64,000 nt of DNA, taken from the NCBI RefSeq assembly GCF_030263935.1, contig NZ_CP127162.1, positions 2,737,501 through 2,801,500 of the forward strand, written 5' to 3'. This DNA comes from Paenibacillus polygoni. GTDB lineage: Bacteria; Bacillota; Bacilli; Paenibacillales; Paenibacillaceae. The notes below the pieces were generated by a model. The model was not told the DNA's origin, did not search any database, and worked only from the letters and a program-made list of their open reading frames with translations. Positions 1 to 8,869 of this stretch are shown piece after piece (the first letter of the stretch is position 1; each line of letters begins with the position of its first letter). Both the position numbers and the translations under genes were made by a program.

Positions 1-252
1 GACCGCTACTGATCCAGATTCTTCGTCCACGAGAAATCGTAATGAATCATTTTCGGCTACTCCCTTCATATTAGCTGCACGGGAATCGGTGAAGGAAGCT
101 GTGAGCGGCTTACCCTGTTCAAATACTTTCGTCTCGGTCTCCGTTTGATTTGCGCTGACCAGTTTAGCTGAATTCGTACCTGAACAACTGCTGAGAAGCA
201 GGCAGCACACGATACCTACACCAATAAGTGCTTTTTTAGAATTCATATTCAT
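1..252 (-). CDS. Lipoprotein, N-terminal fragment (gene continues past the left edge)
   Basis: Only the first 84 codons are inside the window. The protein opens with a short basic stretch, a hydrophobic segment and a lipobox (Leu-Ser-Ser-Cys, about residues 20-23), so it should be a lipid-anchored surface protein. The ATG at 252 is preceded by AAGGAGG at a 5-7 base spacing, so I prefer it to the ATG at 246. It follows the Yip1-like gene by 16 bases and is probably the distal gene of the transporter operon. The stretch after the lipobox resembles the start of large DUF5696-type Paenibacillus proteins that I recall in this context, but too little is visible to be sure. Function unknown. Confidence 0.75.
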   Translation of the reverse strand, partial: MNMNSKKALIGVGIVCCLLLSSCSGTNSAKLVSANQTETETKVFEQGKPLTASFTDSRAANMKGVAENDSLRFLVDEESGSVAV

Positions 253-268
253 CTCTCTCCCTCCTTCC

Positions 269-895
269 CTAACTCCTCATAACCAGTTCTTGATAGATGA
301 CGGATATGAAGGACACAATTTGCTGAACCAGACTGAAAAACAGCATACCGATAAAGGCCATGAACCCCATTGCAACCACCGTTAGCAGCATAATACCAAT
401 GGTTTTTGCAGGAGTGAATTGATGTACGGTCATATTGCCTACGAATAGCAGGAATAGAAACCAAAGAATAGAAAGCGCATTGGAAAAATAATAAAAAGTA
501 GCTTCCTGTAAGGAAATGATGTTACTCAGCCAAATCCAAGGAAAGTTAATGATAACAAGGGGGAGTAAGGCAAAACATGTCGATGTAAAGATTTCAACAA
601 ATTTTCCTTCTCCATCCATAAGCGTAGTCAGTGACCAGTTGGCAACGCACCAAAATAGTACGGGAACAACGATATATACGACTTCCAAAAGACTGTTCAT
701 GTCCTTCGGGTTATACAAGTTGACCAAAATACCACTGTACTGTGTGCTTAAAATATTCGTAATCACCAGAAAAAACAGAATGAGGTATGAGATCATCAAA
801 TTCTTTTTCTGGGTTTGCTCATATTTCAAATCCCAAAATCCGTTAAACGGATGCACGATCAGCTGTAAAGGGAATGTTATGAGTTCTTTATTCAA
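269..895 (-). CDS. Yip1-family integral membrane protein
   Basis: A 208-residue protein with about five hydrophobic segments (roughly residues 33-55, 70-95, 105-130, 138-155 and 165-200). The N-terminal pattern HPFNGFWDLKYE just before the first segment is typical of bacterial Yip1-domain proteins. Their biochemical role is not established. Its start overlaps the stop of the upstream NHL-repeat gene by 4 bases, so the two are probably translationally coupled. Its place directly after an NHL/TPR protein and sugar permeases suggests a role in the transport module or the envelope around it. That role is inference. Confidence 0.82.
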   Translation of the reverse strand: MNKELITFPLQLIVHPFNGFWDLKYEQTQKKNLMISYLILFFLVITNILSTQYSGILVNLYNPKDMNSLLEVVYIVVPVLFWCVANWSLTTLMDGEGKFVEIFTSTCFALLPLVIINFPWIWLSNIISLQEATFYYFSNALSILWFLFLLFVGNMTVHQFTPAKTIGIMLLTVVAMGFMAFIGMLFFSLVQQIVSFISVIYQELVMRS

Positions 896-2352
896 GCAGA
901 CACACCTCTTTTTCTCCGCACGGATTTTCGGTATATACGAGCTCCTACGAAGGCTACAACACCCAGGACGAGTAAAGTCATGATCGTACCGAAATAATCT
1001 CGTAACAATTCTTTGCGGTAGAGCAGGAACGACTTGGAGTAATTAGCCAGATCCATACTTCGATCAAAATAACTCATTGCATCTTTATAATCCCCTTGCC
1101 TTAGCAGCGCTTTACCGATTCCAGAATAAGCAAATTCTAAATTTGCGTTCATATTTATCGTTTCATTAAATAACTCATAAGCTTTCTCTTCATCACCGCG
1201 ATAATAGCTGCGTACAGCTTCATTAAGTGTTCTTCCATAAGCAGTCGTACGGAACAAAGTGATCTCACCCAATGCTTTATCAAGCACGATAAAGTCATCC
1301 CCTACACGTTCGATCGCTGTCGGTGTTTTAAATTCACCAAGCAAGTTACCAATACCGCCAAAGATATACATTAAGTGTCCATCTCCGTTATATGTGAAAA
1401 TTCTTCCGCGCTTCGAATCCAGCACGCTGTACATTTCACTATCGGAAACTTCGATATCAATCAATCGGGAAGGGCCTGCATCTACCGTATAATTAATATC
1501 GCCTTGGGGGTTAAAATAACCCGTACGCCGTAAGATATCATTGCCTTGTGCGTTCAGTTTTTTAATATTGTCTCCCCACTGATCTCCGTTGGTCGCATAA
1601 ATAAAACCTTCGTTATCAATGTCAAGATTCGTAAATTCCGTAGGTGTATACATTATCATCTGACTGCGCTGCGCTTGTGTGGAGATTCGCTTCCAAAAAT
1701 AATCGATAGGATCGATCTTTACTCGGTTCGCACCAATAAAAGAAGTGAATACGCCCTCCGCATTAAATTCCATAAATCCGTCAAATACACCCGTCGACAT
1801 GACGTACAGACGCTGTGCATTATCCATTACCACACGTACGGGCTGAAACTGAAAATTAGCTTGCAATAGATCCGACTCCGGCGCCCCAATCACTTTTACT
1901 AAATGAAAATCCTGGTCTAAATGAACGATTCGGTTATTTCCTGTATCCGCAACGATTACATGATTCTGATCTGTAACGAACAGCCCTTGAGGATTGGAAA
2001 AAGTATCCTCCTTCCCATCATGATCGAAAGAGGTAATTGTAACCGCATCAGTGAAGCGATTATTCATCACAACAACTCTGTTGTTACCCGAATCAAGTAC
2101 ATAAATCCGCTGATCACTTGATACATGCAGATCACTAGGTTCTTTTAATGGTCCTACACCAAGATCAGCTCCGCTATACAACTCGGTTGCCTGATAGGCT
2201 GCAGGCGCTTCAACGGTCTCTCCCCAAAAAGAATAATTATACGAAGCTCCATCACCAGCAGCATTTGTTACTCCCCCGCCCAGCGTAACACCAAGCATGA
2301 AGCAGATTGCTGATAGGAGCAGCTTCTTACCTTTCGATTTCGTCTTCCGCAT
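892..2352 (-). CDS. Secreted, membrane-anchored NHL-repeat and TPR protein
   Basis: The 486-residue protein has a signal peptide (about residues 1-31), then several NHL-type beta-propeller blades with the recurring SGNNR/TGNNR turn (about 70-100 and 118-146, more degenerate copies to about 365). TPR-like helices follow (about 385-448). A transmembrane segment (about 452-473) and a short basic tail (RKSVRRKR) end the protein. The propeller and TPR should therefore face outside, with the tail in the cytoplasm. Such propellers usually bind proteins or glycans. It lies 16 bases after the second permease gene and overlaps the Yip1 gene. A scaffold or glycan-binding accessory of the sugar transporter is the likeliest role, by inference only. 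Confidence 0.82.
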   Translation of the reverse strand: MRKTKSKGKKLLLSAICFMLGVTLGGGVTNAAGDGASYNYSFWGETVEAPAAYQATELYSGADLGVGPLKEPSDLHVSSDQRIYVLDSGNNRVVVMNNRFTDAVTITSFDHDGKEDTFSNPQGLFVTDQNHVIVADTGNNRIVHLDQDFHLVKVIGAPESDLLQANFQFQPVRVVMDNAQRLYVMSTGVFDGFMEFNAEGVFTSFIGANRVKIDPIDYFWKRISTQAQRSQMIMYTPTEFTNLDIDNEGFIYATNGDQWGDNIKKLNAQGNDILRRTGYFNPQGDINYTVDAGPSRLIDIEVSDSEMYSVLDSKRGRIFTYNGDGHLMYIFGGIGNLLGEFKTPTAIERVGDDFIVLDKALGEITLFRTTAYGRTLNEAVRSYYRGDEEKAYELFNETINMNANLEFAYSGIGKALLRQGDYKDAMSYFDRSMDLANYSKSFLLYRKELLRDYFGTIMTLLVLGVVAFVGARIYRKSVRRKRGVSA

Positions 2353-2368
2353 CGTGCAAGGCTCCCTT

Positions 2369-3244
2369 CTAATCCTTCATACCTGATGTCGCCATCGTCT
2401 GCATAACACTGCTCTGGGAAATAATGAAAAGCGTAATGGGTACAATCATCAGCAGCAGTGCAACGGCTGCTCCGACACCTGCTCTGGCGATACCGCCTTG
2501 GATAATCTGACCCAGCGCATAATGAAGTGTCTTCAAATTTTCGCTGTAGATAAAGCTTCCTCCGTCAGATCCCCATAGTGCTGGAAATTGCAAAATCATT
2601 AGTGTAAGCCAGGCCGGCTTCACATTCGGCATAATAATACTCCAAAAAATACGATATTCAGTTGCTCCGTCAATTTTTGCAGCTTCGATAAGTGCATCCG
2701 GAATCTGTTCCATGAACTGCTTCATTAAGAACAAGCCAAGCGGAAAAGCAAGAGACGGAATAATGATGGATGCATGTGTATTAATCCAGCCAAGCCAGGA
2801 CATGACCATGTAGTTCGGAATGGCTGTAACATGTGCAGAGAACATCAGGGATAGAACAACAATAGAAAACAGTATTTTTGAACCGAAAAATCGGTGTTTC
2901 GCCAGCGGATAAGCAGCTGCAGAAGCGAGTAAAATATGTCCCACTGTTCCAATAATGGTAATCAGCAGTGTATTAGCGATATACCTCGTTAAAGGTACCC
3001 ACGAATTTCCCATTAAGGACACCAAGTCATAGAAGTTATCCATCGTTGGATTGATAACAAAGAAACGAGGTGGAAAAATGAATATCTCATCCAGCGGTTT
3101 AAATGCGTTATTGATGGCATAAATAAGCGGTAATGCCATAAATGCGCCAAATAGTGCCAGGATGATGAACAACATAATGTTGACAGGTAAGGAACGGTTA
3201 AGTTTCTTCTGTGTTCGGAAAATATTTCTCATTTTTAATACCAC
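2369..3244 (-). CDS. Carbohydrate ABC transporter permease (MalG type)
   Basis: A 291-residue inner-membrane protein with six hydrophobic segments and the conserved cytoplasmic EAA loop (EAAKIDGATEYRIFW, about residues 188-202) that docks the ATPase. The start is a GTG with GGGAG about 8 bases upstream, directly after the stop of the first permease. It pairs with the MalF-type permease upstream and the two binding proteins. No ATPase is encoded nearby. In related Firmicutes such permeases share one MsmX-type ATPase encoded elsewhere, which I infer here. The substrate is probably an oligosaccharide. Confidence 0.92.
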   Translation of the reverse strand: MVLKMRNIFRTQKKLNRSLPVNIMLFIILALFGAFMALPLIYAINNAFKPLDEIFIFPPRFFVINPTMDNFYDLVSLMGNSWVPLTRYIANTLLITIIGTVGHILLASAAAYPLAKHRFFGSKILFSIVVLSLMFSAHVTAIPNYMVMSWLGWINTHASIIIPSLAFPLGLFLMKQFMEQIPDALIEAAKIDGATEYRIFWSIIMPNVKPAWLTLMILQFPALWGSDGGSFIYSENLKTLHYALGQIIQGGIARAGVGAAVALLLMIVPITLFIISQSSVMQTMATSGMKD

Positions 3245-3246
3245 GT

Positions 3247-4203
3247 CTATTCTCCCACCCTTCTAAGGAGTCTCTGCGTCAGCTTGTTCGAGCCAATCAT
3301 TAAGAAGAACAAGACGGTTGCGATCGCTGAAGCATATCCCATCTCAAACCGAATGGTGCCATAGTCCATCAAATGCGTCACGACGGTATGAGCTGCATAG
3401 TTAACACTTGGGAAGCCTGCTAGAGCAATGGAGATATCTGCAACAGCAAAGGAGGCTGTGATTTGCATAACTGCCCCAAACATCAGCTGAGGTCTCATCG
3501 AAGGCAGAGTAATGTACCATAGTTCCTGCCACCGATTTTTAATGCCGTCTACTGCTCCTGCCTCTACGAGTGTTTTGTCAATCGTCTGCAGACCCGCAAT
3601 AAATGCCAAGAAACTCGTGCCTAGACTGAGCCATAACTGAACGATCATTACAATGGCAAGGATATACTTCTCATCAAGCAGCCATTGAATAGGTTCTAGG
3701 ATAAATCCCGCTTTCATTAAGAACCCATTCAAATAGCCGTAACTATCACCTGAAAAAATGATGAGCCATATAAAGAACACGTTTCCAGAAATCGAAGGTG
3801 CATAGAAAATGAGAGTCATGAACGCTCTGACCTTCGGTGATAATTCATTAATGATCCATGCAAATATAAAACAGGCTATATAACTGACTGGTCCTGTGAT
3901 GACAGCGAACAGCAATGTGTTCTTTAAAGCAATCATGAAGATATCATCATTCAAAAACAGTCTGGCGTAGTTCTGCCAACCGACAAAACGCGGAAACTCC
4001 AACATGTTGAAATAGAAAAAACTGAGACCGAATGACAATACAACAGGTATTACCGTAAACAAGAAAAAGATGATCATGTATGGACTCATTAACAGGTAAT
4101 AATGTTTGCTTCGATGAAATTCTTTCTTAATTCGTAACATTCGGCTTGGCCGTGTTGGATGGACGGCTTCTTTTATTGGCTGAACATTCGTTCTTGTCTG
4201 CAC
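3247..4203 (-). CDS. Carbohydrate ABC transporter permease (MalF type)
   Basis: A 318-residue permease with about six membrane segments after a 35-residue basic cytoplasmic N-terminus. The EAA loop (EAGAVDGIKNRWQELWYITLP) lies near residues 215-237. The GTG start has a GGTGGGGAAAAG ribosome site. It lies 15 bases after the giant binding protein and 2 bases before the second permease, a typical import operon order. It should form the heterodimeric channel of the importer with the downstream MalG-type protein. Confidence 0.92.
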   Translation of the reverse strand: MQTRTNVQPIKEAVHPTRPSRMLRIKKEFHRSKHYYLLMSPYMIIFFLFTVIPVVLSFGLSFFYFNMLEFPRFVGWQNYARLFLNDDIFMIALKNTLLFAVITGPVSYIACFIFAWIINELSPKVRAFMTLIFYAPSISGNVFFIWLIIFSGDSYGYLNGFLMKAGFILEPIQWLLDEKYILAIVMIVQLWLSLGTSFLAFIAGLQTIDKTLVEAGAVDGIKNRWQELWYITLPSMRPQLMFGAVMQITASFAVADISIALAGFPSVNYAAHTVVTHLMDYGTIRFEMGYASAIATVLFFLMIGSNKLTQRLLRRVGE

Positions 4204-4218
4204 CTTTTCCCCACCCCC

Positions 4219-7116
4219 TTATTCATAAGGCAAATTGAATTCCTTTCGCTTGATCTCGATTTCATCGTTAATGTAAAGGATATAATCTGAGAATGCTTCC
4301 CGTGGATTCTGATTTGCGTTCACAACTTTACGGAAGGCATTATCCAGATGCCTGCCTGTAAAATAACCGCCAGGTACTTGCGGAATCCCTTGTACCCATT
4401 TCCACTGACTTTCCAGATTCTTATAATCCTTCACAGGCCAAGGAAGTTCTTCCAATGCTTCTGTATTGGCTGTTGGGTACCTTGCCGCCTCACCCATCAG
4501 ACCTTCCATCTCTCTGCCGTAACTAATCTGAACATCTTTGTCTGTCCACCATTTCATAAATTCCCAAGCGGATTCCTTATCGTCCGCATTATTCAACATC
4601 ATAACTCCTGTTGTATGACTCGCTACCTCGTGGTTCACCGATCCATCAGCAAGTTTAGATCCGGGTACAATCGTGAAATCCCAAAGTCCTTTTATTTCAG
4701 GAGCCATTACGGTCAGCATGTTGTAGGTGGTGTAATCAGCGATACCGATTGGCATTTCTCCTGTCCGGAATCGGTTAGGGAAATCCGCTTGCAGCGGGAA
4801 CTTATAACTGGTATAGAATTGTGTCCACTTTTTAAATGCATCCATGGAGATGTCAGAATCAAGCGTGCTTCGCATCCCGTTATCTTGATAGAATTCTCCG
4901 CCATTTTGGTACAAGAGCATCGAAAAAGTCGCATTAGGTACAAGACTTGCGTTCGATGATTCCAGAGGTAAATAGAATTCCATATTATGTTTTTGCAGTA
5001 CAGAAATCATATTGTAGATGTCCTGCCAGGTTTTTGGAGGTTCAAGTTCCAGTTCTTTTAATATATCTTTGCGATAAAATAACATAGGGAACGTCTGCTG
5101 CTCAGGAAGTGCATATACCCCTTCATCGTACATATACGGCGTGAGTCCACTTTCGCGGAACCGGGCAGCAACATCATCATAATCACCAAATTGGGTTAGA
5201 TCCGCAGCAGCACCCCGCATTGCATAGTTCACTGGAAGGTCTTCACCAATCTGCATTGCAATGTCCGGTCCTTCATCTGCAAGAGTAGCCGGCAGCAAGA
5301 TGTTGGAAGGAACAAGTCTAAGATTTACAGAGATGTCCGTCTCGGGGGTGAATGTATCGTCGATTAATGCTTTCAGTACCTGAGCCTGATCTCGCCCTGT
5401 AGTTACCCATACATCAAGGGAACGATTGCCTTCAGCAATATTACCAATACTGTCGTAATCCTCCGTATAGGAAGCAATATAAGCACCAATTTCGTGCTTT
5501 ACTTCTTCAAAAAAGGTAGCTTCCGCTCTTGGTAGTTTCACGTCAGGTGACGAAACAACCATATAATCAAGAGAAAGCGGTTGTTCACGTACAGTCAGAA
5601 TCCAGGTTCCAAGTCCGCCGACATTAATTTTGAATGAATCCAGTCGCTGCGCGATTGTCTCAGGACGCTGCATCATTTCTTTTAGCTGATATACCATCGC
5701 ATAAAGAATAGCGACCTTATCACTCTTTTCTCCTGTCACTTTCTCTAGATAATCAGCTACATTTTGAATCGTCTCTGCTTGCTGTTCAAATACTTCTATC
5801 ATATCTGGGATCCGCTTCTCGAGTTGATAATCACGATAAGGATCCGGTGTATTCGATGTAATCATCAGTATTTTTCGGTACATCTCATTCAGTTCCAGGA
5901 CACTTGATTCAATTGTTCTTAGCAGCGGGGCAATTTCCCCAAGGGAGACGGTCATACGAATGTGGTGTTTCCCTTTTGTTAAGTGGAATAAATAAGGCTC
6001 TTCTCCACCAAGGACGTTCATCTGCCAATCACGATGAAATTTGAATCGAATTCGTTTCATTTCTTGGAATGGGTATTCCCCGTCAATCATTAAGCTTCTT
6101 GTTGCGTATATTCCGCGAAGTTGATCCTGTTTTTCTTTTAGCGCAATCTGATATAATCCGTCCTCAGGAACTTCAATTTCCCATTCTATCCATTGACCTG
6201 GGAGTTTCCAGTTCGTACCGCCGATTGAGTTGATTCGAATTTTTGATACATCATATGGAATTACGGTTGGACTCGAGCGGTCTGATATCGGAGCCAACGT
6301 TGGGGAAGACTTAAATGCCGCATCCTCAGCTTGAATCAGCATATATTGATCCTTTACTGGCGCTAGTCCAGCAGATGCATATTCACCGGTTACCTGCTCA
6401 TATGTTTTCTGTCCTGACTGCTGATACAGTTCAATATAATCAATTGCCATCGGTTCTCTTAATGCGGTCAAAGAAATTTCTTGTTCACCGGATTCAAAAT
6501 AAAACGAAAACGGTTCATCATAATAACCTTCTCGATCTGTTAAAGTGCCATATTGCCATGAAGGTTTCTCCACTTGTCTTGGACGAAGATCATTATTCCG
6601 ATCATCTTGCTGGATTTCATCCATTTTATTTCCCCAGATTCGGTCAAATAAAAGAATTTCCGCACCTTTGAAAGGAACCTCTCCGTTAATTTCTAATTGC
6701 CTTTCAATAGCCGAGCTTTTCCCTTCGATCGGATAGTAATGTACTCTCACGTTATATAAACCTGCTTCCTCAATGGGCACAGACCAGGATATCGTTCCTT
6801 CTTCTGGTGTTAAGACAGCAGTCCCATCAAGTTCATATGGATGGTCCGCTATTTCGAATTTACCGCCTGTAGCGTTTACATAACTTTCCCCTTCAATTCG
6901 GACTACACGGTCAGGTCTTGCCGCACTCGTATGACGTTCTAGATATGCGGAATAACCGTTCTGATCATCTGAGCTCACGATCGCTTCGAAATCAGAAATC
7001 GGTTCGATCTTTTCGCTGGCCATGATGGATTTTAAAGGATAAAAAGAGCCTATAAATACGGCGCATAAACTACAAACGAGCAATGAAATGGCACATCGTT
7101 TCTTATAGATGTTCAA
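4219..7116 (-). CDS. Giant extracellular solute-binding protein with N-terminal carbohydrate-binding-like modules
   Basis: I choose the TTG at 7116, with GGAGGGG 8 bases upstream. This gives 965 residues and a clean signal peptide (first about 33 residues). Two similar modules come first (about residues 65-245 and 260-405), each with a YxVRIEGESY- or EAEDA-like opening and Tyr/Trp-rich beta strands, resembling CBM-type sugar-binding folds. A helical linker follows (about 410-560). The last about 400 residues form a family 1 solute-binding domain (for example FPMLFYRKDILKELE). Ordinary binding proteins have 420-550 residues, so this one is about twice as long. It is the second binding protein of the same operon. 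Confidence 0.88.
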   Translation of the reverse strand: MNIYKKRCAISLLVCSLCAVFIGSFYPLKSIMASEKIEPISDFEAIVSSDDQNGYSAYLERHTSAARPDRVVRIEGESYVNATGGKFEIADHPYELDGTAVLTPEEGTISWSVPIEEAGLYNVRVHYYPIEGKSSAIERQLEINGEVPFKGAEILLFDRIWGNKMDEIQQDDRNNDLRPRQVEKPSWQYGTLTDREGYYDEPFSFYFESGEQEISLTALREPMAIDYIELYQQSGQKTYEQVTGEYASAGLAPVKDQYMLIQAEDAAFKSSPTLAPISDRSSPTVIPYDVSKIRINSIGGTNWKLPGQWIEWEIEVPEDGLYQIALKEKQDQLRGIYATRSLMIDGEYPFQEMKRIRFKFHRDWQMNVLGGEEPYLFHLTKGKHHIRMTVSLGEIAPLLRTIESSVLELNEMYRKILMITSNTPDPYRDYQLEKRIPDMIEVFEQQAETIQNVADYLEKVTGEKSDKVAILYAMVYQLKEMMQRPETIAQRLDSFKINVGGLGTWILTVREQPLSLDYMVVSSPDVKLPRAEATFFEEVKHEIGAYIASYTEDYDSIGNIAEGNRSLDVWVTTGRDQAQVLKALIDDTFTPETDISVNLRLVPSNILLPATLADEGPDIAMQIGEDLPVNYAMRGAAADLTQFGDYDDVAARFRESGLTPYMYDEGVYALPEQQTFPMLFYRKDILKELELEPPKTWQDIYNMISVLQKHNMEFYLPLESSNASLVPNATFSMLLYQNGGEFYQDNGMRSTLDSDISMDAFKKWTQFYTSYKFPLQADFPNRFRTGEMPIGIADYTTYNMLTVMAPEIKGLWDFTIVPGSKLADGSVNHEVASHTTGVMMLNNADDKESAWEFMKWWTDKDVQISYGREMEGLMGEAARYPTANTEALEELPWPVKDYKNLESQWKWVQGIPQVPGGYFTGRHLDNAFRKVVNANQNPREAFSDYILYINDEIEIKRKEFNLPYE

Positions 7117-7158
7117 CGCTTTCTCCCCTCCAGCTGCATGACGTAATAAATTGATCCA

Positions 7159-7190
7159 CAGCCCCTCTAAACAAATGCTTAAAGGGGCTG
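7159..7190 (-). terminator. Intercistronic stem-loop between the two binding-protein genes
   Basis: An 8-base-pair inverted repeat (CAGCCCCT / AGGGGCTG) lies in the 95-base gap between the small and the giant binding-protein genes. No T-run follows it on the minus strand. It is more likely a partial attenuator or a 3' end stabiliser that keeps the first binding-protein message abundant than a full terminator. Confidence 0.55.
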
Positions 7191-7211
7191 GCAAGGATCA
7201 ATATCTAACGT

Positions 7212-8597
7212 TTAATTGCCGTATACTTCGTCAATCGCTGCTTGAAAAGTTCCTTTGTACTTCTCAATTACGGTTGAAACAGAAACCCCGCTGTTCAGCT
7301 CTCCTTGGAAATCATAGAATTTCAGATTTGGAAACGTATGATGATCGAGCACGAGCATATTCGGTGCAACCATTTTTGCATTGTTCAGATCTTCTTCAGT
7401 TGAGAATACGGTTTCATATGAACTTTGATCTGGGTAATCATATACGGAATCGATATCGTTAATCTTTTCCCATATATACATTAACTGCTCCGGATTCTCT
7501 ACAGATTTTGGAATGGTAAGGGCTTGGAAAAGTGCCTCTGCCGAATGGTATTCGGTTGCACTTGGACCTTTAGGGAAAGGGACGAAACCTATATCATAAT
7601 CAGGCATATCCGTCTTCAAACCGTTAAGTTCATGCAGTGCACCGGCGTACATTAACGTATTTCCTTGACGAATAAACTGACCTGGTTCAGTCCAGTCTCC
7701 GCCTTCTGTTGGTCTTGTGATTTGCTCATTAGCGATACGGTTAACAAAGTTAAGAGATTCCACTGTTGCTGGATCGTCTAGATTCTGTTTTTCGCCTTTG
7801 GTAAGTGAAGTATTATTAGAATACAAAGCTTGCTCTAAAAGAGAATTATTTGCTAACCCCCATGTATCGAGCTTGCCATCGTTATTCGTATCTCTGTTTG
7901 CCTCTTTAGCAACTTGAATAAAAGTATCCCAGTTCCAATTGTCTTCATCTACGTAATCTTGAAGCGGTTTAATACCAAGTTGGTTCATTAGAGTACGGTT
8001 GTAGAAAATCCCCACGACAAGATTCGCCTGATTCTCAGTAAATCCATACCCTCTGCCTTCATAAGTGAAGTATTCGTTCGTTACCTTTTGATTAAAGGCA
8101 ACAGGATTCTTCGTATATTCATCGATAGGCCAAAGCAAATCTTGTTTAACCAGAGCTGGAACCGCATATGTTTTACCAAGACGGACAATATCTCCAAGAG
8201 GCTCGCCTGCAAGGAGCGAAGCTGTCACCTTTTCTTGATACTCACCATAATCAACAGCCAAGTATTCCACTTTGAAATTATGTTTTTCCATTAATGCTTC
8301 GAGGTTTTTCTTACGCTGAATATTATCTGGGTTATCTTCGCCGATCGTCATATCCCACCAAGAAACGATTTTGATTGTTCTGCCACCCATATCAAAATCC
8401 ATTTCCGGGGTGCTGTATACAGCCTCTTCATCTGTATTGCCATCTCCATCTGCATTCTCACCGCTGTCTACCTTACCTACATCTTCCGTTGGTGTATCAT
8501 TCGTGTTGACCTCTTTCTCGTTGCCTGAGCCGCTGCTACAAGCTACAAGCAACACCATTATCATGAATAACACAATGATCGTTTTGCTGATCCGCAT
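7212..8597 (-). CDS. Sugar ABC transporter substrate-binding lipoprotein
   Basis: The 461-residue protein starts with a hydrophobic signal and lipobox (Leu-Val-Ala-Cys at about residue 20). A Ser/Gly/Asp/Glu-rich linker runs to about residue 60, and a family 1 extracellular binding domain follows (for example GIFYNRTLMNQLGIKPLQDY around 195-215). It should capture an oligosaccharide at the cell surface for the MalFG-type permeases downstream. The ribosome site is GAGGGGG before ATG. It is the first gene of the operon and has a recognisable promoter carrying a TGTAAGCG element. Confidence 0.93.
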   Translation of the reverse strand: MRISKTIIVLFMIMVLLVACSSGSGNEKEVNTNDTPTEDVGKVDSGENADGDGNTDEEAVYSTPEMDFDMGGRTIKIVSWWDMTIGEDNPDNIQRKKNLEALMEKHNFKVEYLAVDYGEYQEKVTASLLAGEPLGDIVRLGKTYAVPALVKQDLLWPIDEYTKNPVAFNQKVTNEYFTYEGRGYGFTENQANLVVGIFYNRTLMNQLGIKPLQDYVDEDNWNWDTFIQVAKEANRDTNNDGKLDTWGLANNSLLEQALYSNNTSLTKGEKQNLDDPATVESLNFVNRIANEQITRPTEGGDWTEPGQFIRQGNTLMYAGALHELNGLKTDMPDYDIGFVPFPKGPSATEYHSAEALFQALTIPKSVENPEQLMYIWEKINDIDSVYDYPDQSSYETVFSTEEDLNNAKMVAPNMLVLDHHTFPNLKFYDFQGELNSGVSVSTVIEKYKGTFQAAIDEVYGN

Positions 8598-8633
8598 GAT
8601 TCAATCCCCCTCTTGATTTATGAGCACAATCAA

Positions 8634-8663
8634 AGTGTAGCGCTTACATAATAAGGCAAACAA
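8634..8663 (-). promoter_or_regulatory. Promoter of the binding-protein operon with overlapping TGTAAGCG element
   Basis: On the minus strand a -35-like TTGTTT (8663-8658) and a -10-like TACACT (8639-8634) are 18 bases apart. The octamer TGTAAGCG (8648-8641) sits in the spacer just ahead of the -10. The octamer is a CcpA/LacI-family type half-site. The flanking GCAGGTTGTT is also found in front of the GH43 gene. A repressor there could block RNA polymerase. Confidence 0.5.
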
Positions 8664-8799
8664 CCTGCGATATACGTGTTTTAATACCCCTCAAAATATA
8701 GGTTCCCGAGCAGCATTCAGTCGTAATGTGAGAAGAAGTAAACAAAAGTTAGATAAATAAAGATATGCACATTGAGAACTTCCCAATATTTTTCCATAA

Positions 8800-8813
8800 T
8801 GAAAGCGTAATCA
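8800..8813 (+). promoter_or_regulatory. cre-like site upstream of the AraC-type regulator
   Basis: TGAAAGCGTAATCA matches the catabolite-response consensus TGWNANCGNTNWCA except at one position. It lies about 57 bases ahead of the regulator start. It may bring the regulator under carbon catabolite control. This is a motif match only. Confidence 0.35.
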
Positions 8814-8869
8814 TTTTTACATAGAGAGGATCACATGATTCATAAATAAACACATGGGGGGCTATGATT

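Noticed and set aside
4348..4959. A 203-codon plus-strand open frame opposite the giant binding protein
   Set aside because: It lies wholly within a well-supported gene on the other strand and is rich in Cys, His and Arg, as chance frames are.
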